A stretch of 64,000 bases of DNA from Maricaulis maris (lineage in GTDB: Bacteria; Pseudomonadota; Alphaproteobacteria; Caulobacterales; Maricaulaceae), in NCBI RefSeq assembly GCF_003634045.1, contig NZ_RBIM01000003.1:500850-564849 (forward strand). Reading direction: 5' to 3'. The notes below the pieces were generated by a model. It saw only the letters and a list, made by a program, of their open reading frames with translations. It was not told the origin of the DNA and made no database searches. A program made the translations under genes and the position numbers. Position 1 is the first letter of the stretch. Every line of letters starts with the position of its first letter. Shown here piece after piece: positions 26,753 through 34,697 of the stretch.

Positions 26753-29044
26753 TCAAATCCCACGTCCATTTTCAATGGCCTCGCGAGGCAGTCCGGCGTT
26801 TTCTCCCGCCTCGATGAGGAGGGGACGCAGGCTGTCCACGGGCTTGTCGAGATGCTTCGCAAGCCAGGTGCCAAGTTTGCCGGCATCGAGTCCGGAGACG
26901 AGTTTCTTGATCGGTCCGATATTGCCCGATGCCATGGAAAGACTTTGATAACCAAGCCCGATCAGGACTGCAGCCTCGAGCGGTTTGGCGGCAATTTCAC
27001 CGCAGACCGAGACCGGCGTATCGTGTTTAGCGCACAGGTCGCGGACATGTTTGAGCAGGTTCAGGGCAGCCGGAGCGAGCACATCGTACCGTTCCGAGAC
27101 ACGCGTATTCTGTCGATCCGCCGCGTAAAAATACTGCATCAAATCATTGGCACCGACCGAAACGAAGTCGACATCGTCGAGCGCATACTGCAGCGCCCAA
27201 GCCATGCCCGGGGTTTCCAGCATGATGCCGCAGCGAACCTCGGACGGCAGGTCATGGCCCGATTGCGTCGCGTGCCGCAATTCCTTGTTGAGCATCTCCC
27301 GCGCCGCCCGCGCCTCCCACGGCGCCGCGATCATCGGGAACATGACATTCAACGGTCGACCGGCCGCCGCCAGGATCAGGGCGCGCAGCTGATAGCGCAG
27401 CAGGCCGGGACGATCGAGGCCCATCCGGATGGCCCGCCAGCCCAGCGCCGGATTGGGTTCGATGGTCGAGGGGGCAAAGGGCGCCACCTTGTCACCGCCC
27501 AGATCGAGCGTGCGGAAAATGACCGGCTTGTCGCCCGAGGCATCGAGCACCGATTTGTAGACCGCCGCCTGGGCCGACAGGCGCGGCAGGGTCTCGGCAA
27601 CCATGAACTGGAATTCGGTGCGGAACAGGCCGACCCCGTCGGCGCCGGTCTCGTCCAGGGCGGTCAGCTCGATCAGCAGGCCGGCATTCATGTGCAGTCC
27701 GATCCGCTGGCCATCGGCCGTCACCGACGGGCCGCGCAGCTCGGCATAGGACAGGCGTCGCTCCGACAGCGCCGCGACCCGAACCTCGTAAGTCTCGACC
27801 ACATCCTGCTCGGGTCGGATATGGAGTACACCGAACTCACCGTCCAGGATGACCGGGTCGCCATTCTCGGCCCGATCGAGCGCACCCTCCAGGCGGCCGA
27901 CCAGCGGAATGCCCAACGCTTTGGCAACAATGGCCGCGTGCGAGGACGCCGAGCCTTCCTCCAGGGCGATACCCTTGAGCTTGGTCCGATCAAAATCCAG
28001 CAGTTCGGCCGGGCCGATATTGCGGGCGATGATGATGGCATTGTCCGGCAGTTCCAGCGCTGCGCCGACACCGTCGAGATGACGCAGGAGCCGATTGGCG
28101 AGATCTTCCAGATCGTGCAACCGCTCGCGAAAGAGCGGATCGGACGCCTTCATCAGACGGGCGCGGTTTTCGTTTCGGACCCGTTCAACGGCGGCTTCAG
28201 CGGTCAGGCCGCGGCGCACCGCTTCCAGCAAGCGTTCCAGCCAACCCCGATCATGGGCGAACATGCGATAGGCCTGCAACACATCGCGCGTCGGCCCGCC
28301 AAAGGGAATGCGACCGCCTTCCAGCATTTCGTCGATCGAGCTGCGCAGCGAGGTGATCGCCGCATCAAGACGTTTTTCCTCGCTCGCCGGATCGTCGGCA
28401 ATCAGGCGCGTCGATTCAACATGCGGCTCGAACAGGACGGCCACGCCCTGCGCCACACCGCCGGAATAGGCCCCGCCCTGGAAGCGTTCGGGGCGTGACT
28501 GACGGACATCAAGGCCGGCCATTTCCTCGGAATCGAGAATGTCGCCGGAGGCAACAATTTCGGCCAGCACCATGGCGACCGTCTGCAAGGTCTCGATCTC
28601 GTCACCGGCAACCTGGCGCTCGACCGAGGTCTGGGCCGTCAGCACACCGACCATGCGACCGCCGCGCAGGATCGGCACGCCGACAAAGGTGTCGAACGGT
28701 TCCTCACCGGTTTCCGGCTTGTAGGAGAAGGACGGGTGAGCCCGTGCATTGGAGGTCGCCAGCGGCCGCGCCCGGCGCGCCACCAGGCCGACAAGACCTT
28801 CGCCCGGCTGCAGGCGGACCGAATGCACGGCCTCGCGCTTCAGGCCGTAGGTCGCACACAATTCCAGCGCGTTGGACTGGCGCGACAGATAGATCGAGCA
28901 GACATCCCAGCCGGCCTCTTCCGCGATCAGCGCGGTGAGGTGATCGAGACGCGCCTGCGCATTCTCCTGCACCGCCATGAGCAGACGCATGCGCTTGAGG
29001 AGATTGCGGGGATCCCGGGCCGGTTTTGTCGTCATGTCTTCCAT
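26753..29044 (-). CDS. ptsP: Phosphoenolpyruvate-protein phosphotransferase, nitrogen type (EI-Ntr)
   Basis: A 763-residue first enzyme of the nitrogen-related phosphotransferase system. An N-terminal GAF domain (about 20-160) is followed by the enzyme I domains. The phosphorylated His is in GSASSHAAIVAKALGIP, and the PEP-binding barrel has RTLDLGGDK and GANDLMQYFYAADR. It passes phosphate from PEP to NPr and then EIIA-Ntr, signalling carbon and nitrogen state, and in alphaproteobacteria it also affects the stringent response. Its start lies two bases after the lysC stop, so it is cotranscribed with lysC, a widespread alphaproteobacterial arrangement. Confidence 0.95.
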   Translation of the reverse strand: MEDMTTKPARDPRNLLKRMRLLMAVQENAQARLDHLTALIAEEAGWDVCSIYLSRQSNALELCATYGLKREAVHSVRLQPGEGLVGLVARRARPLATSNARAHPSFSYKPETGEEPFDTFVGVPILRGGRMVGVLTAQTSVERQVAGDEIETLQTVAMVLAEIVASGDILDSEEMAGLDVRQSRPERFQGGAYSGGVAQGVAVLFEPHVESTRLIADDPASEEKRLDAAITSLRSSIDEMLEGGRIPFGGPTRDVLQAYRMFAHDRGWLERLLEAVRRGLTAEAAVERVRNENRARLMKASDPLFRERLHDLEDLANRLLRHLDGVGAALELPDNAIIIARNIGPAELLDFDRTKLKGIALEEGSASSHAAIVAKALGIPLVGRLEGALDRAENGDPVILDGEFGVLHIRPEQDVVETYEVRVAALSERRLSYAELRGPSVTADGQRIGLHMNAGLLIELTALDETGADGVGLFRTEFQFMVAETLPRLSAQAAVYKSVLDASGDKPVIFRTLDLGGDKVAPFAPSTIEPNPALGWRAIRMGLDRPGLLRYQLRALILAAAGRPLNVMFPMIAAPWEARAAREMLNKELRHATQSGHDLPSEVRCGIMLETPGMAWALQYALDDVDFVSVGANDLMQYFYAADRQNTRVSERYDVLAPAALNLLKHVRDLCAKHDTPVSVCGEIAAKPLEAAVLIGLGYQSLSMASGNIGPIKKLVSGLDAGKLGTWLAKHLDKPVDSLRPLLIEAGENAGLPREAIENGRGI

Positions 29045-29046
29045 GC

Positions 29047-30264
29047 CTACACCTGATCCAAACCATAGGCCGCATGCAAGGCCCGCACAGCGCGCTCGAC
29101 CGCATCATTCTCGATCAGCGCCGAGATCTTGATCTCGGACGTGGCGAGGACCTTCACCGTGATATCGTGATCGCCCAGCACCGCAAACAGCGAGCGGGCG
29201 ACATCGGCGCGTTGACGCAGGCCGGCGCCCACCACCGATACTTTTGCCAATCCGGTCTCGGTCGAGATCCGCACGCCGGTCATGGCCTCTTCCAACGCCG
29301 CCTGCGCGCGATCAAGATCACGGTGAGCGACGGAAAATTCCAGGGCCACCATGCCGGGCTGGCGGGCATGGGCCTGTACGATCATGTCGACCCCGACCTC
29401 GGCCTCCGCCAGCCGCGCGAAGCAGCGGGCCGCCATGTCGGACCGGTTGGAGGCGCCATGCAAGGCGATCCGGGCCTGATCCCTGGCATAGGCAACGCCG
29501 GACACCAGGCGGCGTTCCGCGATATCATTCTCGGCCACCACGTCGGTGCCCTGGCTTTTTCCGGCTTCGAGGAAGGACGATAACACACGCATCGGCACAG
29601 ACCGCGCCTTGGCGAATTCGACCGAGCGGGTCTGCAGGACCTTGGCGCCCTGGGCTGCCAGTTCCAGCATCTCGTCATGACTGATTGCATCGAGCCGTTT
29701 GGCGCCCGGCTCGATACGCGGATCGGTGGTGTAGACGCCGTCGACATCGGTGTAGATATCGCAGCGAGCATTGAGTGCCGCCGCCAGCGCCGCCGCTGAA
29801 AGATCCGTCCCGCCCCGCCCCAGCGTGCGCACGTCGCCGGTCTCGGTGATGCCTTGAAAACCGGCCACGACCGGGATGATGCCGGCCGCGATGGCAGCCT
29901 CCAGCACCGCCGCGTCCAGGCCGGCGATGCGCGATGCGCCAGGCGGACCGTCGGTAATCACCGGCAATTGCCAGCCCAGGAAGGATTGCGCTTTCAGGCC
30001 GCGTTCACGCAGGGCCAGTGCCATCAGCGCCGACGAGACCTGCTCACCGGCTGCCAGGGCCACATCGGTCTCGCGATCGCCCAGCCCGCTGCCGAAAGCG
30101 TCGGCGAGGCCCAGGATACGGTCGGTTTCACCGGCCATGGCAGAGACCACGACGGTCATGGTTTCACCGCGTGACGCCGCATCAGCAACCAATCCGGCCG
30201 CGTGCCGGATGCGCTCGACCGTTCCGACCGAGGTGCCGCCAAATTTCGCCACGACTCGCGTCAT
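29047..30264 (-). CDS. lysC: Aspartate kinase
   Basis: A 405-residue enzyme making aspartyl phosphate for lysine, threonine, methionine and diaminopimelate synthesis. The N-terminal VAKFGGTSVG motif, the FQGITETGDVRTLGRGGTDLSA block and two C-terminal ACT domains (about residues 265-405) are present, as in the monofunctional, feedback-regulated form. The start at ATG 30264 (MTRVVAKFGG) is where the family begins; the frame is open 54 bases upstream without support. It is divergent from ubiG and followed by ptsP. Confidence 0.96.
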   Translation of the reverse strand: MTRVVAKFGGTSVGTVERIRHAAGLVADAASRGETMTVVVSAMAGETDRILGLADAFGSGLGDRETDVALAAGEQVSSALMALALRERGLKAQSFLGWQLPVITDGPPGASRIAGLDAAVLEAAIAAGIIPVVAGFQGITETGDVRTLGRGGTDLSAAALAAALNARCDIYTDVDGVYTTDPRIEPGAKRLDAISHDEMLELAAQGAKVLQTRSVEFAKARSVPMRVLSSFLEAGKSQGTDVVAENDIAERRLVSGVAYARDQARIALHGASNRSDMAARCFARLAEAEVGVDMIVQAHARQPGMVALEFSVAHRDLDRAQAALEEAMTGVRISTETGLAKVSVVGAGLRQRADVARSLFAVLGDHDITVKVLATSEIKISALIENDAVERAVRALHAAYGLDQV

Positions 30265-30456
30265 GCTGCCTGTCCCTTGCGCTTCCCCTGTGAGCCGGTG
30301 GCGAGCATAACGTCGCACCGGTCTCGATTAGGCGCACCGTTGGGGCCATATTAGGGCTGAAGCGGGGCGCCACGCTGGCGGTTAGGTAAGCGCGAAGCCG
30401 TCCGCACGCAACGCCTGAACGCAATCAGACGCGGTTTCCCCCGCGAGGAGAAAAGC

Positions 30457-31221
30457 ATGACCACCGCTGCCGCTCCGCAGACGCTGAACCGTCCCTCGAT
30501 CGATCCGGAAGAGGTCGAGAAATTCTCACGCATCGCCGCCGAATGGTGGGACCCGGACAGCAAGTTCAAACCGTTGCACAAGTTCAACCCGATCCGGCTC
30601 GGCTTCATCCGGGACACGATCTGCGAGCATTTCGGCCTGTCCGGTGACAAGCCCCTGACCGGTCTGCGCATTCTCGATATCGGCTGCGGCGGCGGCCTGG
30701 TCTGCGAACCGATGGCCCGTCTCGGCGCATCGGTCACCGGCGTTGATGCCGCCGAAGCCAATATCAAGACCGCCAGCGTCCATGCCGACGAACAAGGTCT
30801 TGCCATCGACTATCGCCACGGTGTGGCCGAACAGCTGATCGAACAGGATGAACCGTTGTTCGACGTTGTGTTGAACCTGGAAGTCATGGAGCATGTCGCC
30901 AATCCGCACACATTCCTGGTCGATTGCGCCCGTTTGGTGAAGCCCGGCGGGCTGATGGTCTGCGCCACGATCAACCGGACGTCGAAAGCCTTCGCCCTGG
31001 CGATTGTCGGCGCCGAATGGGTGATGGGCTGGTTGCCGCGCGGCACGCACCGTTTCCACAAACTGGTCAAACCGGCCCAGATCCGCGCCGCCCTCCGGGA
31101 AGGCGGGATGAACCTGCAGGCACCTGTCGGGGTCAGCTACAATCCGCTTACCGACCAGTTTTCACTCGGTGACGACACCGCGGTGAACTACATGATGGTG
31201 GCGGAAAAGCCGGCAGGCTGA
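30457..31221 (+). CDS. ubiG: Ubiquinone O-methyltransferase
   Basis: A 254-residue SAM-dependent methyltransferase for both O-methylation steps of ubiquinone synthesis. It starts with PSIDPEEVEKFSRIAAEWWDPDSKFKPLHKFNPIRL, the characteristic UbiG N terminus, and motif I is ILDIGCGGG. Further blocks (VMEHV, GTHRFHKLVKP) are typical. The ribosome site GAGGAG precedes ATG 30457. Between it and lysC lie about 190 bases holding both promoters and nothing else I can name. ubiA and a ubiD-family gene lie in other parts of the window. Confidence 0.95.
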   Translation: MTTAAAPQTLNRPSIDPEEVEKFSRIAAEWWDPDSKFKPLHKFNPIRLGFIRDTICEHFGLSGDKPLTGLRILDIGCGGGLVCEPMARLGASVTGVDAAEANIKTASVHADEQGLAIDYRHGVAEQLIEQDEPLFDVVLNLEVMEHVANPHTFLVDCARLVKPGGLMVCATINRTSKAFALAIVGAEWVMGWLPRGTHRFHKLVKPAQIRAALREGGMNLQAPVGVSYNPLTDQFSLGDDTAVNYMMVAEKPAG

Positions 31222-31224
31222 CGC

Positions 31225-31260
31225 AAAAAAAAAGCGGCGCCAGCGTTGACGCTGGCGCCG
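31225..31260 (-). terminator. Intrinsic terminator of the secreted-protein gene
   Basis: On the minus strand an 11-bp stem CGGCGCCAGCG (arms 31235-31245 and 31250-31260, loop 31246-31249) is followed by a run of nine T (A9 at 31225-31233 on the plus strand). It ends transcription of the gene at 31287-31820, and perhaps of the whole three-gene run. It begins right after the ubiG stop. Confidence 0.88.
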
Positions 31261-31286
31261 CCCGGGGCCCCGCAGCGGACAGGGGA

Positions 31287-31820
31287 CTAGCGCCCGCTGC
31301 GGCCTTCGAAGCGCCAGTGGCCGGAGCCGTCACGGCAGCTTTCGAAATCGAAACGCTGGTAGTCACCATCACGTTCATAGACTTCCGCATGACCCGAGGC
31401 GCATTCCTGGCCGTGGCGACGATAATGACGCTCCGGCCGGACGACACCGCGGCGACCACTGTCCGGATTGTGCCAATAGGCGGCCCGGCGCTGGTCGAAG
31501 GCCTCGTATTGCGCATAGCTGAACTGACCGCGATCACACTCGGTCCAGCGGCTGCCGACGGAAGCCGACAGGACGGGCGCTCCGCCAAGGCTCAAACCCA
31601 GGCCCAGACCACCGCGACGCTGCGGCTGGCAAGCCTCGCGATAATAGCGAAACTCGTGCCGGTCATAGCCATGCTCGTAATAGCTCGCGTGATAATCCCG
31701 GCTGGCCGATTGGCCCTGGCTGTAGCCGAAGCTCCAGCTCGACTGGGCCAGCGCGGCAGGCGCCGAAGCGGCTGCCGTGCCAAGGGCCGTCAGGACGGCA
31801 ATTTGTTTCAGGTTCAACAT
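31287..31820 (-). CDS. Small secreted protein of unknown function
   Basis: A 177-residue exported protein with a signal peptide ending near APAALAQ. The mature part is rich in Tyr, Arg, Gly, Ser and His (for example SYYEHGYDRHEFRYY) with three to four Cys, and ends in RFEGRSGR; no known domain is recognised. The start at ATG 31820 follows GGAGG at good spacing; the frame opens 84 bases earlier without support. A GGAAG-17-CGTT motif upstream matches those before the neighbouring protease and sigma genes, so it probably belongs to their regulon. The tyrosine- and arginine-rich composition suggests a surface or matrix protein, but this is a guess. Confidence 0.75.
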   Translation of the reverse strand: MLNLKQIAVLTALGTAAASAPAALAQSSWSFGYSQGQSASRDYHASYYEHGYDRHEFRYYREACQPQRRGGLGLGLSLGGAPVLSASVGSRWTECDRGQFSYAQYEAFDQRRAAYWHNPDSGRRGVVRPERHYRRHGQECASGHAEVYERDGDYQRFDFESCRDGSGHWRFEGRSGR

Positions 31821-31856
31821 TGGATCCTCCTTCAAGAACGCGGTGGATATCTGGAC

Positions 31857-31882
31857 AACGCAGCGGCACCGGACTTTCTTCC
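31857..31882 (-). promoter_or_regulatory. ECF-type promoter of the small secreted-protein gene
   Basis: On the minus strand GGAAG (31882-31878) and CGTT (31860-31857) are separated by exactly 17 bases. The -35 block continues as GGAAGAAAGT, the same ten bases seen before the protease gene. The expected start of transcription is about 30 bases before the ATG at 31820. Confidence 0.65.
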
Positions 31883-31900
31883 ATGCCGCTGCAAATTTCC

Positions 31901-32761
31901 TCATGCGGACCGGCCGCGCGGGCGGGTCAGCTCACGGGCGGCGAGGATCAGGCCAAGGATCAGCAGGGCCGCGATACACAGCGGCAGACCGTGCTCAACC
32001 GCCGCACCGGCGACACGGCGCACGGGACCAGGCGCGTCCGGACGGTTTGCCGGTGCCGGATCAACCGACCGGGCGCCGGTCGTCTCGCGAACGATTTCGG
32101 TACGCGTCTCGACCCGGGTCGAGCGCGACGGCAGGGGCGCCGGCGCTGGTGCAACATAGACCGTGCGGCTCTGGCGCACGGCGGGCGCCGGTGTTGAGAC
32201 CGCAACACGCGGCGCCGGTGTTTCGACCGACACGTCCGGGGTTTCCGGAATATCAGCCCGAACCACGGCGCCCGATTGCGGTGCCGGCAACGAGGTCGTC
32301 TCGATGCGGGCACGCGCTTCACCAACGCGGTCGCGAACAGCCGGCTCGACCCGTTGCGGCAGGCTCGGCGTCGTACCCGGTTGAACCGCAGCGTCGGCGG
32401 CTGCGTGCGCATCGGCTGCCGCGCTGGCACCAACAACCCGTTCGGCAGACGTATCGGCCACGGCGGCGGCGGAGGCTTCGGCCCCGGCCTGTGCTGAAGC
32501 CGACGCCTGCGGTGCCGCATCTTCGGCGGCTTGGCTGGCACGACGGGCCGCCCGGCGGGCCCGGTCGGCGCGCATCTGGTCGATCCGCGACAGACCATTG
32601 CCAACACCCCGAACATCGGCCGAATCGAGCGTCGGGTCGAGACCAAGCTCAGTGCTCTGGCGGACCGACCCGGCGGTTTCCGTCACACCGCCCAGCTGCG
32701 CCTGGGCGCCGGCTGTGGCAACGATCAGAACGAGGGTTGAAACAGTGAGGGTTTTCATCAT
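31901..32761 (-). CDS. Exported Ala/Pro-rich protein with C-terminal membrane anchor
   Basis: A 286-residue protein with an N-terminal signal peptide (ending near GAQAQL), a long low-complexity Ala/Pro/Arg/Val region and a hydrophobic helix near the C terminus (PLCIAALLILGLILAA) followed by a positive tail, RELTRPRGRSA. This gives a periplasmic stalk-like protein anchored at its C terminus; the IVRETTGARS stretch may be exposed. No domain is recognised. It lies between two other exported-protein genes, 82 bases downstream of the protease stop, with its own GGAAT-17-CGTT motif. A linker or regulator of the neighbouring protease is possible. Confidence 0.72.
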   Translation of the reverse strand: MMKTLTVSTLVLIVATAGAQAQLGGVTETAGSVRQSTELGLDPTLDSADVRGVGNGLSRIDQMRADRARRAARRASQAAEDAAPQASASAQAGAEASAAAVADTSAERVVGASAAADAHAAADAAVQPGTTPSLPQRVEPAVRDRVGEARARIETTSLPAPQSGAVVRADIPETPDVSVETPAPRVAVSTPAPAVRQSRTVYVAPAPAPLPSRSTRVETRTEIVRETTGARSVDPAPANRPDAPGPVRRVAGAAVEHGLPLCIAALLILGLILAARELTRPRGRSA

Positions 32762-32807
32762 CAGTCTCCCTTGATTGGCCCGCCCGAAAGCAGGCTGTCA
32801 GGGAGAG

Positions 32808-32833
32808 AACGACCGCGGCCCCGGATTTATTCC
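32808..32833 (-). promoter_or_regulatory. ECF-type promoter of the anchored-protein gene
   Basis: On the minus strand GGAAT (32833-32829) and CGTT (32811-32808) are 17 bases apart; GGAATAAA extends the -35 block as in the neighbouring promoters. It sits 11 bases after the protease stop and about 46 bases before the start codon at 32761. Confidence 0.6.
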
Positions 32834-32843
32834 AACGCCGGAC

Positions 32844-34088
32844 TTATTCGGTGCGGACAGCGGTCAGAGCGGGGGTCCGGCGGATCACTCCAACGCCATA
32901 GACTGTGTCCCTGCCGGGTCGGCCTGCATCTTCGGCCCGGGCCGTGAGCATCGTCATCGCTGCGTTCATGGCACCGGCCTGTGGCCGGTCATGCCCGGCC
33001 GCGATCAAGGCCGCGATTTGCGGGGCTGCAAAGGAGGTTCCGCGAACCTCGTCCACCCCGTCCGGCAAGGCTGCCACCGGCAGGTCACGCCCCTGAACAG
33101 CGAAATCCACATGCTCACCGCGGCAAGCCTCGGGCAGGACACGGCCGCGTTGATCGACCCCCGTCACCCCGATCACTCCGGGATAGGCAGCCGGAAACAG
33201 CGGATCGGCCCGCGGCCCGTCATTGCCGACCGCCGCGACCACCACATGCCCGCGCTCGACCAGCATCGCGATGACAGAACGCAGCAGGGCATTGTCCGGG
33301 CCGACCAGCGAGACATTGATCACCCCGACCTCGACCTCGGCCATCCAGCCCAGGGCTTCCAGCAGCGCCTCCAGCGAACCGCCGGTCGGACCGCTGCCGT
33401 AAATGTCAGCCGCATACAGCGTGTCGTCGGCACGGCCGACCATCAGAGACGCCACCGCCGTGCCATGCGGCGCGGCCTCATAGACCCCGTCGTGAAAGGC
33501 GCGGGCTTCGACGCGGACGGCCGCCAGTGCCGGATGTCCGGCCGCTACCCCGGTATCGACCAGACCGACCCGGAGGCCGCCGGGCGGGCGGCGCGTCATG
33601 CCCGGTGGCTGCGCCGCAATGCCGGACCGGGAATAAAGATGGTTGAAATCATGCACGCCCGCCGGATCAATCTGCCGGGCCAGCGCCAGGGCGCGCACGG
33701 TCGAGAGACCGACGGGCACACGCAAGACATAGACCCGCATCGGCAGCCCCCCGAGCTGTCGTTGCCGGATGATGCCGAAGCCGGCATCCAGCAGACTCGC
33801 CAGCGCGGCCTCATCCGAGACCAGCGTGGTGATCTGGTCGCGCAGGATCACCGAGCGGTCCGGACCGCGTTCGAGCACATCGCGGTTTCGGCGCAGCAAG
33901 CGATCGAGCGTGTCCTGTCTGACATCTTCGAGATCCTCGACGGCCCGATCGAGCGTGTCGGGCAGGCGGTCACGCAAACGGTCGGTGACCGGCAGGTCGG
34001 GCAGGCCGACCGGCAATTGTGCCCGTGCCATCCCTGACACGGTCAGGCTGACGAGCAGCATGATCAGTCCTGTTGCGCGCATCGACAT
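32844..34088 (-). CDS. Secreted subtilisin-family (S8) serine protease
   Basis: A 414-residue exported protease. The triad is Asp178 in GLVDTGV, His208 in PHGTAVA and Ser352 in GTSFAAPQ, with the oxyanion Asn in VAAVGNDGP. Between the signal peptide (ending near GMARAQ) and the catalytic domain are about 150 residues, including an Asp/Arg-rich helix and a prodomain-like part (ITTLVSDEAALASLLDAGF...MRVYVLRVP) that probably folds and inhibits the enzyme until cleaved. The start at ATG 34088 follows CAGGAGG six bases upstream. The gene is divergent from an ECF sigma gene and shares an overlapping promoter region with it. Confidence 0.9.
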   Translation of the reverse strand: MSMRATGLIMLLVSLTVSGMARAQLPVGLPDLPVTDRLRDRLPDTLDRAVEDLEDVRQDTLDRLLRRNRDVLERGPDRSVILRDQITTLVSDEAALASLLDAGFGIIRQRQLGGLPMRVYVLRVPVGLSTVRALALARQIDPAGVHDFNHLYSRSGIAAQPPGMTRRPPGGLRVGLVDTGVAAGHPALAAVRVEARAFHDGVYEAAPHGTAVASLMVGRADDTLYAADIYGSGPTGGSLEALLEALGWMAEVEVGVINVSLVGPDNALLRSVIAMLVERGHVVVAAVGNDGPRADPLFPAAYPGVIGVTGVDQRGRVLPEACRGEHVDFAVQGRDLPVAALPDGVDEVRGTSFAAPQIAALIAAGHDRPQAGAMNAAMTMLTARAEDAGRPGRDTVYGVGVIRRTPALTAVRTE

Positions 34089-34130
34089 CACAATCCTCCT
34101 GATTGCCCCCTCCTGCTTGCTCCGGAGTAT

Positions 34131-34156
34131 AACGCATGGAAGAAACACTTTCTTCC
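34131..34156 (-). promoter_or_regulatory. ECF-type promoter of the S8 protease gene
   Basis: On the minus strand GGAAG (34156-34152) and CGTT (34134-34131) are 17 bases apart. The spacer begins AAAGT as in the promoter at 31857-31882. Transcription would begin about 35 bases before the protease start codon. The -35 block overlaps the spacer of the divergent sigma-gene promoter. Confidence 0.68.
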
Positions 34157-34163
34157 AGACGTT
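34138..34163 (+). promoter_or_regulatory. ECF-type promoter of the sigma-factor gene
   Basis: GGAAG (34138-34142) and CGTT (34160-34163) are 17 bases apart on the plus strand. Together with the opposite promoter they form a near-palindrome centred on GGAAGAAA-CAC-TTTCTTCC (34138-34156). The layout predicts that the sigma factor drives its own gene and the protease gene from one shared region. Confidence 0.66.
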
Positions 34164-34175
34164 GATGGAGTGGGA

Positions 34176-34697
34176 ATGGGTAAGCGATCCGCCCGGCTCG
34201 AAAACGAGATGATCGAATATCTGCCGCGCATGCGGCGGTTTGCGCGCTCGCTGTCACGCGATGCCGCCGATGCCGATGACCTCGTCCAGCTAACCGTGGA
34301 GCGCGCCCTGACCCGCCTGGATCAATGGCAGGACGGAACGCGCCTGGACAGCTGGATGTATCGCATCATGAAAAACGCCTGGATCGATGAAACCCGCCGC
34401 CGTCAGCGTCAGGGTCGACACCTCGCCCCGCCGGAGGCCGGCGAGAGCGTCGGCGCCGAGGACCCCGATTTCGACAAGCGGATACGCGCCATGTCGGTCG
34501 AGCGTGCCATGGCCACCCTGCCCGACGACCAGCGCATCGCGGTTGGGCTCGTCCTCGTTGAGGGCCTGTCCTACAAGGAAGCGTCCAATGTGCTCGACGT
34601 GCCGATGGGGACGCTGACCAGCCGGCTCGCGCGTGGCCGCAAGGCGCTGGAAGCCCAACTCAATCCCGACAGTGTGGAGGCAGGACATGATGATTGA
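34176..34697 (+). CDS. ECF-type RNA polymerase sigma factor
   Basis: A 173-residue sigma-70 family factor with regions 2 and 4 only. Region 2 includes YLPRMRRFARSLSRDAADADDLVQLTVERAL and DSWMYRIMKNAWIDETRRR; region 4 includes LPDDQRIAVGLVLVEGLSYKEASNVLDVPMGTLTSRLARGRKAL. The start is uncertain: ATG 34176 has GGAG five bases upstream, but the predicted promoter would start the RNA near 34170, so ATG 34209 (MIEYLPRMRRF) is a good alternative and a usual ECF N terminus. It overlaps the anti-sigma gene by 11 bases, so the two are coupled. Confidence 0.92.
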   Translation: MGKRSARLENEMIEYLPRMRRFARSLSRDAADADDLVQLTVERALTRLDQWQDGTRLDSWMYRIMKNAWIDETRRRQRQGRHLAPPEAGESVGAEDPDFDKRIRAMSVERAMATLPDDQRIAVGLVLVEGLSYKEASNVLDVPMGTLTSRLARGRKALEAQLNPDSVEAGHDD

